The notes under the pieces: generated by a model
Database searches by the model: none
Seen by the model: the letters and a program-made list of their open reading frames with translations, nothing else
What the model was told of the DNA's origin: nothing
In this document: positions 17,317-25,633 of the stretch, in pieces
Position numbering within the stretch: position 1 is the first letter of the stretch
Layout of the letters: the number at the start of each line of letters is the position of its first letter
DNA from: JBHIKY01 sp042139015
GTDB lineage: Bacteria; Bacillota; Bacilli; Bacillales; Marinococcaceae
Assembly: GCF_042139015.1 (NCBI RefSeq)
Contig: NZ_JBHIKY010000002.1
Coordinates: 62,001 to 126,000, forward strand
Direction: 5' to 3'
DNA length: 64,000 nt
Made by a program: the position numbers and the translations under genes

Positions 17317-17990
17317 TTGTCATGCTCCTTTGTCCGGCTCCCTGCCTTCGCCCGCGCTTTTTTCATATCGTTCAGTTGATTCTCAAGCATCTCTTGAAAG
17401 GAACGGTCATCTGACCGTCTGGTGGTGCTCTCTCCAAAAGAAGCTATTTTCAATTTCTCAAAAAATGAAGATTTCCCCGATGAGCTACGTGGTTCATTCT
17501 GCTGAAGCAGCAGTTCTCTTTCCTTTTTATCTTCAATTTCTGTAAGCATCTGTATGGACTCACCAACACCTACAACGAGCAGTCTGTCTCCTACCCTGAC
17601 AAGCTGTACTGACTTGTTTTGTCCAAGGGGAACTCCGCCGATGTTCTGAAGCGTCTGATGAGATTGATAATTCTGCGATTTTCTTCCTAAAAATTTTAAC
17701 AGAAAATACATAATTGCGATGACGACAGCCAGAGCTGAAAATAATTGAAGCAGGACTGCAAAAATACTGCGGTCTTCCATCAGTAATTCATCCTCCGAAT
17801 TCTGAGGGGCATGATTCTCCTGCTCTGCTCCCTCCGCAGGATCACTATTCACTTCTTCACCGGGCTGGTCACCGTCCTCAAGAATCTCACTGATAGTACG
17901 GTTCTCATTTGAAGCATTGCCCGGTTGCGGTGCGGAGGCAAAGACTGTCATAATGAAAAATAAAATCATGGTGATCTTCCATATCTTCAC
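17313..17990 (-). CDS. fliO: Flagellar biogenesis protein FliO (FliZ)
   Basis: About 225 aa with an N-terminal signal-like hydrophobic stretch (ILFFIMTVFASA), an acidic extracytoplasmic segment, one membrane helix (ALAVVIAIMYFLLKFLG) and a basic cytosolic tail. The segment GVPLGQNKSVQLVRVGDRLL is characteristic of FliO, which helps assemble the FliP ring. A GTG start was chosen because GGTGGGAGG precedes it. An upstream TTG would overlap cheY. Named fliZ in older B. subtilis annotation. Confidence 0.88.
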   Translation of the reverse strand: MKIWKITMILFFIMTVFASAPQPGNASNENRTISEILEDGDQPGEEVNSDPAEGAEQENHAPQNSEDELLMEDRSIFAVLLQLFSALAVVIAIMYFLLKFLGRKSQNYQSHQTLQNIGGVPLGQNKSVQLVRVGDRLLVVGVGESIQMLTEIEDKKERELLLQQNEPRSSSGKSSFFEKLKIASFGESTTRRSDDRSFQEMLENQLNDMKKARAKAGSRTKEHDK

Positions 17991-18006
17991 GTTAGTCCTC
18001 CCACCT

Positions 18007-18369
18007 TTAACCAAGCGTTTTTTTTATTGCCTCTAACACCCTGTCCGCCTGAAAAGGTTTTACAATAAAATCTTTTGCTCCCGCCTGTATCGCATCAATA
18101 ACCATAGCCTGCTGTCCCATCGCTGAACACATGATCACTTTCGCATTTGGATCAAATGCTTTTATTTCTTTTAGAGCAGTTATCCCGTCCAATTCCGGCA
18201 TCGTAATATCCATCGTCACCAGATCAGGTGAAAGCTCCTTATACTGGCTGATCGCCTCCTGACCATCCTTCGCCTCTCCTGCTATATCGAAACCATTTTT
18301 TTCGAGAATATCTTTTACCATCATCCTCATAAAAGATGCATCATCAACAATTAATACAGAATGTGCCAC
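18007..18369 (-). CDS. cheY: Chemotaxis response regulator CheY
   Basis: Single receiver domain of 120 aa. The acidic pair lies in LIVDDASFM, the phosphoacceptor is Asp54 in LVTMDITMPELDG, the switch Ser/Thr lies in VIMCSAMGQ, and the conserved Lys is in FIVKPFQADR. CheY-P binds FliM and FliY at the motor; in Bacillus it promotes smooth swimming. It lies between fliY and fliO as in B. subtilis, 18 bp after fliY. Confidence 0.96.
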   Translation of the reverse strand: MAHSVLIVDDASFMRMMVKDILEKNGFDIAGEAKDGQEAISQYKELSPDLVTMDITMPELDGITALKEIKAFDPNAKVIMCSAMGQQAMVIDAIQAGAKDFIVKPFQADRVLEAIKKTLG

Positions 18370-18387
18370 CTATGTTTCCTCCTCTGA

Positions 18388-19602
18388 TTATTTCAACCGT
18401 TTAATCCGCTCGGCCTGACTGACAATATCGGTTACCCGGACGCCAAAGTTTTCATCAATAACAACGACCTCTCCTTTTGCGACCAGCTTTTGATTAACTA
18501 GAATATCCACTGGTTCCCCTGCCAGCTTATCGAGTTCAATGATAGAGCCCTGTGAAAATTCAAGAATATCCTTGATGGATCGTTTCGTGCGTCCTAATTC
18601 CACGGTGACCTCAAGCGGAATATCAAGAAGCATGTTTAAATTTTTTGCTTCTGTCTGACCAAGTGGAGGTGATTCAAAAGAAGAGAAAGCTGCGGACTGC
18701 ACCTCTCTTTCGGGTGCTGATTCACTAGAACCGATAAATTGCTGCTCGCGTGTCTCTGATGAAACACCTCTGCCGGTTTGATCTTTTGCTTCTGTCGATG
18801 TAAGGATCTCCTTTTTAGGGGGTTTCTGGTTTGGTTCAGGAGCGATTTCAGCTTCCTGAAAAGAAGCATTGTCCTCTTCTGGCGGATTCATCAGATCCTC
18901 AATCATCCTTTTTGCAAATTCCACCGTTATAAGCTGCATAATAGATGAATCAATCAAACTGCCTACTTTTAAATGAAAAGATATTTTTACGAGCATATCC
19001 TCTTCTGGTATATTGGAAGTCCCTTTTTCCTTTTTTACGTCCATGAGATCAATTCCAGGCGGGGAGATATCCACGCGCTTATTGAAAATCGTTGACATGG
19101 AAGTGGAGGCGGATCCCATCATTTGGTTCATCGCCTCCTGCACGGCACTAATATGCATATCGTCCAGCTTATTGGTTTCCGGCGCTCCTTCCCCGCCAAG
19201 CATTAAGTCTGCAATGATAGCTGCATCCTCCGTATTAATGACAAGCAGATTTGTGCCCTCAAAGCCATCGGTATATTCGACATGAATGGCGACATGAGGT
19301 TTGGGAAATTCCTTATCAAGTTCATTCTGCTTTAACACGGAAACGACTGGTGTCGTAATATCTACTTTTTGATTCAACAGCTGCGACAGCGCAGTTGCAG
19401 CACTGCCAAACGAAATATTCCCTATTTCCCCCAGCGCATCCTGCTCTACTGATGTTACGTAATCCTCTATCTTGTAGGGACTGTCTTTCGGGGAATCGGA
19501 ACCGGCCTGTGTGCTATTGTTTTTATCATCAGATTCGTCTTCTCCTGAAACGCTTTTCAGCAGTTCATTAATTTCTTCCTGCGAGAGCATATCATCATTC
19601 AT
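18388..19602 (-). CDS. fliY: Flagellar motor switch phosphatase FliY (FliN-type)
   Basis: The 404-aa fusion-type switch protein combines three parts. The N-terminal CheY-binding peptide reads LSQEEINELLKSV. The CheC-like phosphatase core has two E-x2-N sites (EIGNISFGSAATALSQLL and the later AVQEAMNQMMGSAS segment). The C-terminal FliN domain reads LDIPLEVTVELGRTKRSIKD. It removes phosphate from CheY-P at the switch. A Glu/Pro/Ser-rich linker joins the last two. It overlaps fliM by 8 bp. With CheC and CheD present, the Bacillus-type phosphatase system is complete. Confidence 0.95.
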   Translation of the reverse strand: MNDDMLSQEEINELLKSVSGEDESDDKNNSTQAGSDSPKDSPYKIEDYVTSVEQDALGEIGNISFGSAATALSQLLNQKVDITTPVVSVLKQNELDKEFPKPHVAIHVEYTDGFEGTNLLVINTEDAAIIADLMLGGEGAPETNKLDDMHISAVQEAMNQMMGSASTSMSTIFNKRVDISPPGIDLMDVKKEKGTSNIPEEDMLVKISFHLKVGSLIDSSIMQLITVEFAKRMIEDLMNPPEEDNASFQEAEIAPEPNQKPPKKEILTSTEAKDQTGRGVSSETREQQFIGSSESAPEREVQSAAFSSFESPPLGQTEAKNLNMLLDIPLEVTVELGRTKRSIKDILEFSQGSIIELDKLAGEPVDILVNQKLVAKGEVVVIDENFGVRVTDIVSQAERIKRLK

Positions 19603-20587
19603 ACGAATCTCTCCTCTCTATTTCATCTGTAATCTGCAGCGCCATCTGATTTCTCCATTTCCCAGGCTGACCGAAATATTTTGGTTCTCCTCCTGCTTTT
19701 AATACGAGTGGCTTATGGATGTTTTGATCAAGTTCAATGACATCTCCTGGATTTAGCTGTAAAAATTCTTCAATAGTTATTTCTGATTGGCCGAGTAGAG
19801 CCTGCAGGGAGACCGGAGCCGACTTTACAGTATGCTCAATCGCTGCTATTTCTGTATTATCACGCTGTCTTTTCTTCGTCTGCATCCAATAATGTACCGA
19901 GAGCTTTGGCAGAATTTCTTCAAGTACCACATGCGGGAGGCAAATATTAATCATTCCGGTCGTCTCACCGATGGTTGTGGAAAGTGAGATGACGACTACT
20001 GTTTCATTCGGTGATGCCATTTGCAGAAATTGCGGGTTAACTTCAAGATCCTCCATCACCGGCTCAAGATCAATAACGGATTCCCATGCGCTTTCAAAGG
20101 TTTCAAGCATACCCTGGAATAACTGGCTCATTATTTTCGTTTCAATTTCCGTTAGATTATCAATTTTATTTATACTGCTTCCTTTTCCGCCGAGAAGACG
20201 GTCAATCATCGCGTAGCCAATATTGGGATTGACTTCCATAAGCAAACGTCCTTCGAGCGGATTAGCTTCAAATATGTTTAACATCGTCATTTTTGGAATC
20301 GAGCGGATGAATTCGTCGTACGGAAGCTGATCGACAGAGGCAACCGAAATTTGAACGAACGTTCGGAGCTGAGCGGAAAACATCGTTGTTAATAATCTTG
20401 CAAAGTTTTCATGAATTCTCGACAGACTCCGGACCTGATCCTTTGAAAAACGAAGGGCACGCTTAAAATCATAGGTGCGGATCTTTTTTTCCGATTCCTC
20501 TTTTTTTAATTCATCCGCATCCATTTCTCCGGTGGAGAGCGCAGACAACAGTGCATCTATTTCCCCCTGGGAAAGAACATCTGCCAT
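19595..20587 (-). CDS. fliM: Flagellar motor switch protein FliM
   Basis: The 330-aa C-ring protein has the N-terminal CheY-P-binding peptide LSQGEIDALLSAL, a CheC-like middle domain with NPNIGYAMIDRLLGGKG, and a C-terminal FliN-like domain (LLGQSEITIEEFLQLNPGDV). Length is normal. Its stop overlaps the fliY start by 8 bp. It lies downstream of fliL in the usual order. Confidence 0.96.
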   Translation of the reverse strand: MADVLSQGEIDALLSALSTGEMDADELKKEESEKKIRTYDFKRALRFSKDQVRSLSRIHENFARLLTTMFSAQLRTFVQISVASVDQLPYDEFIRSIPKMTMLNIFEANPLEGRLLMEVNPNIGYAMIDRLLGGKGSSINKIDNLTEIETKIMSQLFQGMLETFESAWESVIDLEPVMEDLEVNPQFLQMASPNETVVVISLSTTIGETTGMINICLPHVVLEEILPKLSVHYWMQTKKRQRDNTEIAAIEHTVKSAPVSLQALLGQSEITIEEFLQLNPGDVIELDQNIHKPLVLKAGGEPKYFGQPGKWRNQMALQITDEIERRDSYE

Positions 20588-20618
20588 TTTTTCACCTCTT
20601 TTCTTTACAACATCGGCA

Positions 20619-21047
20619 TTACTGAATCATCCGCTGTGTCGTGTACACACGCACAATTTTTCCTTCATCCATCATTTCATTCATTTTATTGCGCAGCTCT
20701 GATTCCATTTCATCGATCCCTTTCTGAGACTGCAGTTCAGCTGCTGACAAACCAGCAAGATGGCGGATAATTAAATTATTCATCTGAAAATCTCTTTTCT
20801 CCAGCTCATTTTTAGCTGATTTCGTATCGGTATGAATTTGGAAGCTTGCCCGCACAATTTCATCGCCATTCAGGTTCGTCGTTATTTCTTCGGTCTGCCA
20901 GGAATTTTCGATGATTTTATCTATGGAAGGATCCGCTCCTGCTTCCGGGGTTTCAAAATAATTAAATAAAACAAGTGCCACAACTCCGATTAGTGTAAAA
21001 GAAACCAGGATAATAACCATTACATTAACTAAGCGGTTCTGAAACAT
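20619..21047 (-). CDS. fliL: Flagellar basal body-associated protein FliL
   Basis: Single-pass membrane protein of 142 aa. The N-terminal helix lies at about residues 7-29 (VNVMVIILVSFTLIGVVALV). The extracytoplasmic part has the conserved IIRHLAGLSAAELQSQKGID block near the C-terminus. FliL surrounds the stator and supports torque. It begins one base after the flbD stop, consistent with coupling. Confidence 0.93.
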   Translation of the reverse strand: MFQNRLVNVMVIILVSFTLIGVVALVLFNYFETPEAGADPSIDKIIENSWQTEEITTNLNGDEIVRASFQIHTDTKSAKNELEKRDFQMNNLIIRHLAGLSAAELQSQKGIDEMESELRNKMNEMMDEGKIVRVYTTQRMIQ

Positions 21048-21048
21048 G

Positions 21049-21294
21049 CTACGACCCCTCCCTTGGTATTACAGACCCTGTCATTCCTACACTTCGGTAA
21101 AATTGATTACAGAGCGACAAGACAACTTCAAGACTTTCACGCACAAACATCTTTTTTCCGTTTACAAGCGTTATAGTGGTGTCCGGTAAGGATTCTACCT
21201 TTTCAATCAGTGGAACATTTAATAAAAAACGCTTCCCATTTAATTGGGTTAATTCGATCATATGTATAGGAGAGGAGCCACCTGGACAATTCAT
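21049..21294 (-). CDS. flbD: FlbD-family flagellar protein
   Basis: Short FlbD-like protein (YlzI in B. subtilis). The conserved core starts MIELTQLNGKRFLLNVPLIE, followed by ESLPDTTITLVNGKKMFVRE. This start would normally define the gene (about 70 aa), but no ribosome-binding site precedes that ATG. An upstream in-frame ATG, adding MNCPGGSSPIH, has GAGGGG six bases before it. I give the longer version (81 aa) on that basis; the true start needs protein evidence. It lies between the hook gene and fliL. Confidence 0.85.
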   Translation of the reverse strand: MNCPGGSSPIHMIELTQLNGKRFLLNVPLIEKVESLPDTTITLVNGKKMFVRESLEVVLSLCNQFYRSVGMTGSVIPREGS

Positions 21295-21326
21295 TACGGC
21301 CCCTCTATCCTCCTCACGTATCTATA

Positions 21327-22118
21327 TTATCTTTTAAGATTCATTAATTCCTGCAGCACTTCATCAGCAGTCGTAATTCCTCTCGTATTTGCCTGGAATC
21401 CACGCTGAGCTACGATCATCTCCGTAAATTCTTCAGACAAATCCACATTCGACATTTCGAGAACCCCGGCGACTAGTTCTCCAGTTCCGTCTTCTCCAGC
21501 CGTTGTTTCTATCGGATCCCCGGAGTTAGCTGAAGGGATAAATAAATTGTTGCCAGCTTTTTCAAGCCCTTCAGGGTTTGCAAAATTAGCAATACCTATT
21601 GTGGCCTCTACTTCGGTATCATTATCGATGACGACATTTACATCTCCATTCGATCCAATACTGAAGCTTTGTGCATCCGCAGGAATTTGAATGCTGTTAC
21701 CTGCTTCGTCAAGTACGTTGTAGCCATAAGTATTTACTAGTGTTCCGTTCTCATCGAGGTAAAAATTCCCCGCCCGCGAATAAAAAGTATCTTCTCCATC
21801 ATCGAGCATAAAATAGCCCTCACCGGAAATTCCAAGATCCAACTCTCTGTTCGTATTCTGCAGGCTTCCCTGTGTGTTGATCGTATCTACACTGCCCATC
21901 TGTGATCCTAGACCGATCTGACGGGGGTTTGAACCACCTCTTCCTGCCGGGTCTCCGGCTGTGGCACCAGCCATTTGCTGACTTACCATATCTTTAAATG
22001 TTGCACGGCCTTTTTTAAAACCAAACGTATTTACATTTGCAATATTGTTTCCTGTAACATCTAGTTTTTGCTGAAAGTTTCTCATTCCGGAGATTCCGGA
22101 GTACATTGAACGAAGCAT
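21327..22118 (-). CDS. flgE: Flagellar hook protein (FlgE; flgG in older Bacillus naming)
   Basis: The 263-aa rod/hook-family protein has the N-terminal signature MYSGISGMRNFQQKLDVTGN followed by NIANVNTFGFKKGR. A central beta domain includes GEGYFMLDDGEDTFYSRAG. The C-terminal helix reads VDLSEEFTEMIVAQRGFQAN. The short length fits the Bacillus hook protein rather than the longer enteric FlgE. The distal-rod gene flgG was once the name for this locus, so the symbol is partly convention. It lies downstream of flgD as expected for a hook gene. Confidence 0.92.
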   Translation of the reverse strand: MLRSMYSGISGMRNFQQKLDVTGNNIANVNTFGFKKGRATFKDMVSQQMAGATAGDPAGRGGSNPRQIGLGSQMGSVDTINTQGSLQNTNRELDLGISGEGYFMLDDGEDTFYSRAGNFYLDENGTLVNTYGYNVLDEAGNSIQIPADAQSFSIGSNGDVNVVIDNDTEVEATIGIANFANPEGLEKAGNNLFIPSANSGDPIETTAGEDGTGELVAGVLEMSNVDLSEEFTEMIVAQRGFQANTRGITTADEVLQELMNLKR

Positions 22119-22156
22119 ATAGCTCCCCCTTTAATTTATTAGAAAGACAGCGTCTG

Positions 22157-22585
22157 TCAGTCGGCTGTCCGGCGGCTTCCTTCCTCAGGTCGGGCCGCAT
22201 CACTGCTTACTACAATCGTGCCGTTAATGTTAGTAAAAATATGATCCGCTGCTTCATCCTTTGTCATGGCTGTAATGACAGTATGGTTCTCTGCGCTTAC
22301 TACAAGTGCTGCTTTGTCTGTTAAAACAATAGAATCACGAACACCTTTTTCTTTTGCCATCGTCAGCTTTTCATTAATTTTCTTCCATTCTATTTCTGTA
22401 ACTGCCACATCCCGATTGTGCAATCGTCTTTCGGCATGCCTGCTGACTGTAAGCGGTGGAGATTGCTCAACCTGCTTTTTAAAAATCTCCTGAAAAGATG
22501 TTGTTTGAGAAGTTTTAACAGCTTTCGTTTTTTGTCCTGGATGAGGAAGCTGGTGAATTCCATGCGAATCAATACCCGGTGTCAC
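22157..22585 (-). CDS. Flagellar operon protein of the TIGR02530 type
   Basis: The 142-aa protein has a conserved C-terminal two-thirds with SRHAERRLHNRDVAVTEIEW, KEKGVRDSIVLTDKAALVVS and AENHTVITAM then HIFTNINGTIVV. From memory this pattern matches the family called flagellar operon protein (TIGR02530), found beside flgD and flgE in many Firmicutes. Its function is not established. It sits between flgD and the hook gene, so a role in hook assembly or hook-length control is plausible but inferred. No membrane segment or signal is visible. Confidence 0.8.
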   Translation of the reverse strand: MTPGIDSHGIHQLPHPGQKTKAVKTSQTTSFQEIFKKQVEQSPPLTVSRHAERRLHNRDVAVTEIEWKKINEKLTMAKEKGVRDSIVLTDKAALVVSAENHTVITAMTKDEAADHIFTNINGTIVVSSDAARPEEGSRRTAD

Positions 22586-22625
22586 GAGATTTCCTCCAGT
22601 CTATTAATCTAGTTACCTTCTCCGC

Positions 22626-23120
22626 TTACAGTGAGGTCCCGCTGCTGTCCGCTTCTTCAATCGGATCGGCTCCGCTTACTTCTATCAATTGATCACTGTT
22701 TATCCAGCGGTCATTGTCAAGCAAAAATCGAATATTTCCATCACTATCAAGGCGGACGGACTTTACAGTGTTCACAACCTCCTCTGTGTCTGTAATATGA
22801 TCGTCAACTTCAATTTCTCGCTCCCACTTAATCTTCTTATCGATCAGCTCACTGTGCTGTGCGAGGGAACCGCTCTTTTGCGATTCTGCCATCGATTCCA
22901 TGGCAGCGCTCATATTCGTCATCTGCTCCAGCGAGGAAAAAGTCGCCATCTGCGATACAAATTCTTTGTCGTCCATTGGATTCATCGGATCCTGGTTTTG
23001 AAGCTGCGTCATCAATATCTTTAAAAAATCATCCTTTCCAAGCATTGAATCATTCGCGCTTTGGACTTTCGGCTTCGACTGATCCGGCAGTCTGTAAGTT
23101 TCTTGAATACTATCCGGCAT
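22626..23120 (-). CDS. flgD: Flagellar hook-capping protein FlgD
   Basis: About 164 aa. The diagnostic N-terminal block is LGKDDFLKILMTQLQNQDPM followed by NPMDDKEFVSQMATFSSLEQ. The C-terminal part is short, without the full Tudor/FnIII domains of enteric FlgD, as is usual in Bacillus. FlgD caps the growing hook during assembly. The chosen ATG has TGTAGGTG upstream, overlapping the fliK stop. The extra three upstream codons are unlikely to be used. Confidence 0.93.
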   Translation of the reverse strand: MPDSIQETYRLPDQSKPKVQSANDSMLGKDDFLKILMTQLQNQDPMNPMDDKEFVSQMATFSSLEQMTNMSAAMESMAESQKSGSLAQHSELIDKKIKWEREIEVDDHITDTEEVVNTVKSVRLDSDGNIRFLLDNDRWINSDQLIEVSGADPIEEADSSGTSL

Positions 23121-23129
23121 GTTTAACAC

Positions 23130-24461
23130 CTACACTTGTTCATTAAAAGTCAGCTCTTCAAGAATATCCGCAAAGGAATTGTCATCTTCTGAAACATGGT
23201 CCTGCTGCGCATTTTCTGGCGGCTGCTGCTTGTTTTCCTGATTTTCCTCCTGCTCCTGATGTAAGTAAGAAGAAATCTGCTGCTGAATTTCAATCCGCTC
23301 CACTTGAATATTTTGCTGCTGAAAGCTTTGTTTCAGGTGGTGAATCTGCTGCTCTACGAGTTCTCTCGCAGCCTTTGTGGTAGTTAAAAGCTGGGCTATT
23401 ATCTGTCCATTCTGCTGGGTCAGCTTTATATCAACTCTGCCGAGATGCTCTGGATGAAGCTTCAATGTTAGTTCCTTAGCTCCATTTTTTAGAGAAGGAA
23501 GATTCGTTTTTCCTAAAAGCTCCTGCAGCTGTCTTGTAAACTCCTGCTGCCGCGCATACTCCGTTTTATTTTCTCCGAGATGCATGACGAGCTGCTGCAC
23601 CTTCGCTGGCTGCTGGGTTCCTTCCTGGCTTAATGAAGAGGGAAGAGAACCGCCGGCAGGATCTAATGCAGCAAAGGTCCGGTTTAATAAATTTTGAAGG
23701 TAATCACTGTTTTTGTTGGCATTGCCGTTACTTTTAATTAAACTGGAAAACTGAGCAAGTGTAAGTTGTCTGCCCTGATTGGTTTCTGTTAATTGGCTTT
23801 CACTTCGCTGAAGCAGTGACTCCGTACTCAAGGACCGCCTATTTAGACCGGGAAGAAAATGACTGCTCAATGATGCCAGTGCCTGCAAAAATTCTATGTT
23901 CCGAGACTTTGAAAGTGTGTGAGCATTCTCACGTGTGTGACTCTGCTGAGTGAATTGCTTATGAGCACCGAGAACCGCAAACAGTGCCGCAGCTGCGCCA
24001 GCTGTCTGCTGCACTTTATCGCCATTCTCGTTTTCATCCAGATCCTCTGTGTCATTTTCTGATTTTCCGGACTGTAAAGCCTGAAGAAGGTTAGATTGGA
24101 TATCCACTCTGTTTTCCTCGTTCAAAAGCTCCATGTGCATCTGCTGGACTTCATCAGGAAGCATTGAAAAAATCTTTTCCATATTTAGATCCATGCTCCC
24201 CGGCCAGTCTTCCAACATGGCCGTTAATTCATCGGAAAACTCCTCTGTAAAAGCCTCGGCTTCCTTGAAAAATTGTTGGACCAGCTTCTGAAGGCTTTCG
24301 TCGGTCTCCTGGATTCCCATGATGTCATTAACCTGAGAAGGCATCGCCTCTCCAAGCAGCTGCAGGAACTGACTGCTGTGTCTGCTGGTTTTTTCATAGG
24401 TCACAGGCTTGCTGCTATTGGCCTGAACTGGTAACTGAAACGTTGGTAACATCGACTGCAA
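23130..24461 (-). CDS. fliK: Flagellar hook-length control protein FliK
   Basis: The 443-aa protein is Gln/Ser-rich and low in conservation over most of its length, as expected for the secreted molecular ruler. The C-terminal Flg_hook domain is clear: LTLKLHPEHLGRVDIKLTQQ followed by NGQIIAQLLTTTKAARELVE. The start appears to be TTG, six bases after GGGAGGTG; an ATG nine bases further in has poorer spacing. It is followed by flgD. The 143-bp gap between it and the preceding operon gene holds an inverted-repeat element. Confidence 0.92.
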   Translation of the reverse strand: MQSMLPTFQLPVQANSSKPVTYEKTSRHSSQFLQLLGEAMPSQVNDIMGIQETDESLQKLVQQFFKEAEAFTEEFSDELTAMLEDWPGSMDLNMEKIFSMLPDEVQQMHMELLNEENRVDIQSNLLQALQSGKSENDTEDLDENENGDKVQQTAGAAAALFAVLGAHKQFTQQSHTRENAHTLSKSRNIEFLQALASLSSHFLPGLNRRSLSTESLLQRSESQLTETNQGRQLTLAQFSSLIKSNGNANKNSDYLQNLLNRTFAALDPAGGSLPSSLSQEGTQQPAKVQQLVMHLGENKTEYARQQEFTRQLQELLGKTNLPSLKNGAKELTLKLHPEHLGRVDIKLTQQNGQIIAQLLTTTKAARELVEQQIHHLKQSFQQQNIQVERIEIQQQISSYLHQEQEENQENKQQPPENAQQDHVSEDDNSFADILEELTFNEQV

Positions 24462-24496
24462 ATTGTTTCACCTCCCTTCAAATGTTTTTGAGATAA

Positions 24497-24600
24497 GGAA
24501 TGAATTTCAAAAGATAATTTCACAACAATAAATGCGAATACAGGTTGATTAAAACCGGTCACGTCCTGTGGCAAACTTCTACACTTATGAAATTGATTCA
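24497..24600. repeat. Short inverted-repeat element (MITE-like) inside the flagellar operon
   Basis: A 104-bp element fills the gap between ylxF and fliK. Its right end TTATGAAATTGATTCA (24585-24600) is the inverse of its left end at 24497-24512 with three mismatches. Both ends match those of the 296-bp element at 38201-38496. The core (about 24541-24584) matches about 44 bp of that element in the opposite orientation, including AAAACCGG, CACGTCCTGTGG and ACAC. The core can form a small hairpin around GTCCT. It has no coding capacity. Whether it alters operon read-through is unknown. Confidence 0.75.
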
Positions 24601-24605
24601 AAAAA

Positions 24606-25181
24606 TTAATTATTTTCCAGCGCAGATAAAATACTCGCAGCATCAGCCGGCTCCATTTTGGCTAATATTTGAGATCGCGTATCTGCTCGCAGTCCATTCA
24701 TGTGTAGTACCACCCGGGCAGTGTCCATTTCTGAAAATACATCCGCCGCGCTGCCTGGTGCCATATTTTCATAAATATCGGTAAGTTCACTATCGTCTCC
24801 GTCCTCATCTTCAGATTGATTTTGGTCTGTTTCTGACTCAATGAGCACTTCCTCCAGCTCAGTCTCAAGATCTCGGATTTCATCATCCTTTGCTTCCAGC
24901 TCTGCTTGAAGGGCCGCTATTTCGTCATCCTTCGCTGCTGCCTCTTCTGCTGATTCCAACTGTTCGGTTTCCTCATTTGGGCCCTCTTCTTCTACCATCT
25001 CTGCTAAACCGGGAACGTTAGACACAGCCTCTCTGCCAAGCTCAAGGACGTTAATGCCGAGAAAACTTAAAATAACTCCACCTAGAATGACAGCAAACAA
25101 CAGCGGAACAAAAATAATCAGGAAAAACCATTGTGCTTTTCCGGTTTTTTTCTCTTTCGATTTTGGTTTTTGATTTCCCAT
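24606..25181 (-). CDS. ylxF: YlxF/MotE-like flagellar protein with MgtE-N-type domain
   Basis: The 191-aa protein has a basic N-terminus, one membrane helix (about residues 18-42, WFFLIIFVPLLFAVILGGVI), a long acidic coiled coil with a repeated pattern (KDDEIAALQAELEAKDDEI) and a C-terminal MgtE-N-like helical domain (IYENMAPGSAADVFSEMDTA). This matches YlxF of B. subtilis and the MotE family. A chaperone-like or stator-supporting role is suggested for relatives. It lies 14 bp after fliJ. An inverted-repeat element starts right after its stop. Confidence 0.85.
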   Translation of the reverse strand: MGNQKPKSKEKKTGKAQWFFLIIFVPLLFAVILGGVILSFLGINVLELGREAVSNVPGLAEMVEEEGPNEETEQLESAEEAAAKDDEIAALQAELEAKDDEIRDLETELEEVLIESETDQNQSEDEDGDDSELTDIYENMAPGSAADVFSEMDTARVVLHMNGLRADTRSQILAKMEPADAASILSALENN

Positions 25182-25195
25182 AGAATTCCCTTCAT

Positions 25196-25633
25196 TCAGC
25201 GGAATGCATATTTGCGTGTCGTGATCTCATCAAGCTGCTGTTCCTCAGCTTTCTTCAGCTGTTTAGCATGTTCTTCCTTTTTCCACTCTTTCAATTTTTC
25301 GAACTTTTTCCATTCAACTGAAGCGGCCTGCATTTCTTTCTCTTTATGTAACATCTTTTCTCTCGCAATATCAGCACGATTCTGTTCGGAATAAATCCTT
25401 TCCTGAAGCTGTAGGAGTGTTGCTTCGTTATGCTGAATTTCCTGAATTTTTATGCCAGTTTCTATCCGTTCCCGATAGAATGCTTCAATTTCTTCTTTTT
25501 GCATCAACAATTGATAGAGCGCTGTAGCCACCTTCTCGAATTGAACGACAGAACGGCTGTATTCTTGCTCTTTAATATCTTTTTCGTCTTTTTTTAAGTC
25601 TAGTATTTTTTGAAAGGAGTATTGAAAGCTCAT
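25196..25633 (-). CDS. fliJ: Flagellar export chaperone FliJ
   Basis: The 145-aa protein is almost entirely alpha-helical coiled coil, as expected for FliJ, which couples the FliI ATPase ring to FlhA. The N-terminus FQYSFQKILDLKKDEKDIKE resembles other Bacillus FliJ proteins, and MLHKEKEMQAASVEWKKFEK lies in the second half. It overlaps fliI by 4 bp (ATGA). Identification rests on coiled-coil character, size and position directly after fliI. Confidence 0.92.
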   Translation of the reverse strand: MSFQYSFQKILDLKKDEKDIKEQEYSRSVVQFEKVATALYQLLMQKEEIEAFYRERIETGIKIQEIQHNEATLLQLQERIYSEQNRADIAREKMLHKEKEMQAASVEWKKFEKLKEWKKEEHAKQLKKAEEQQLDEITTRKYAFR

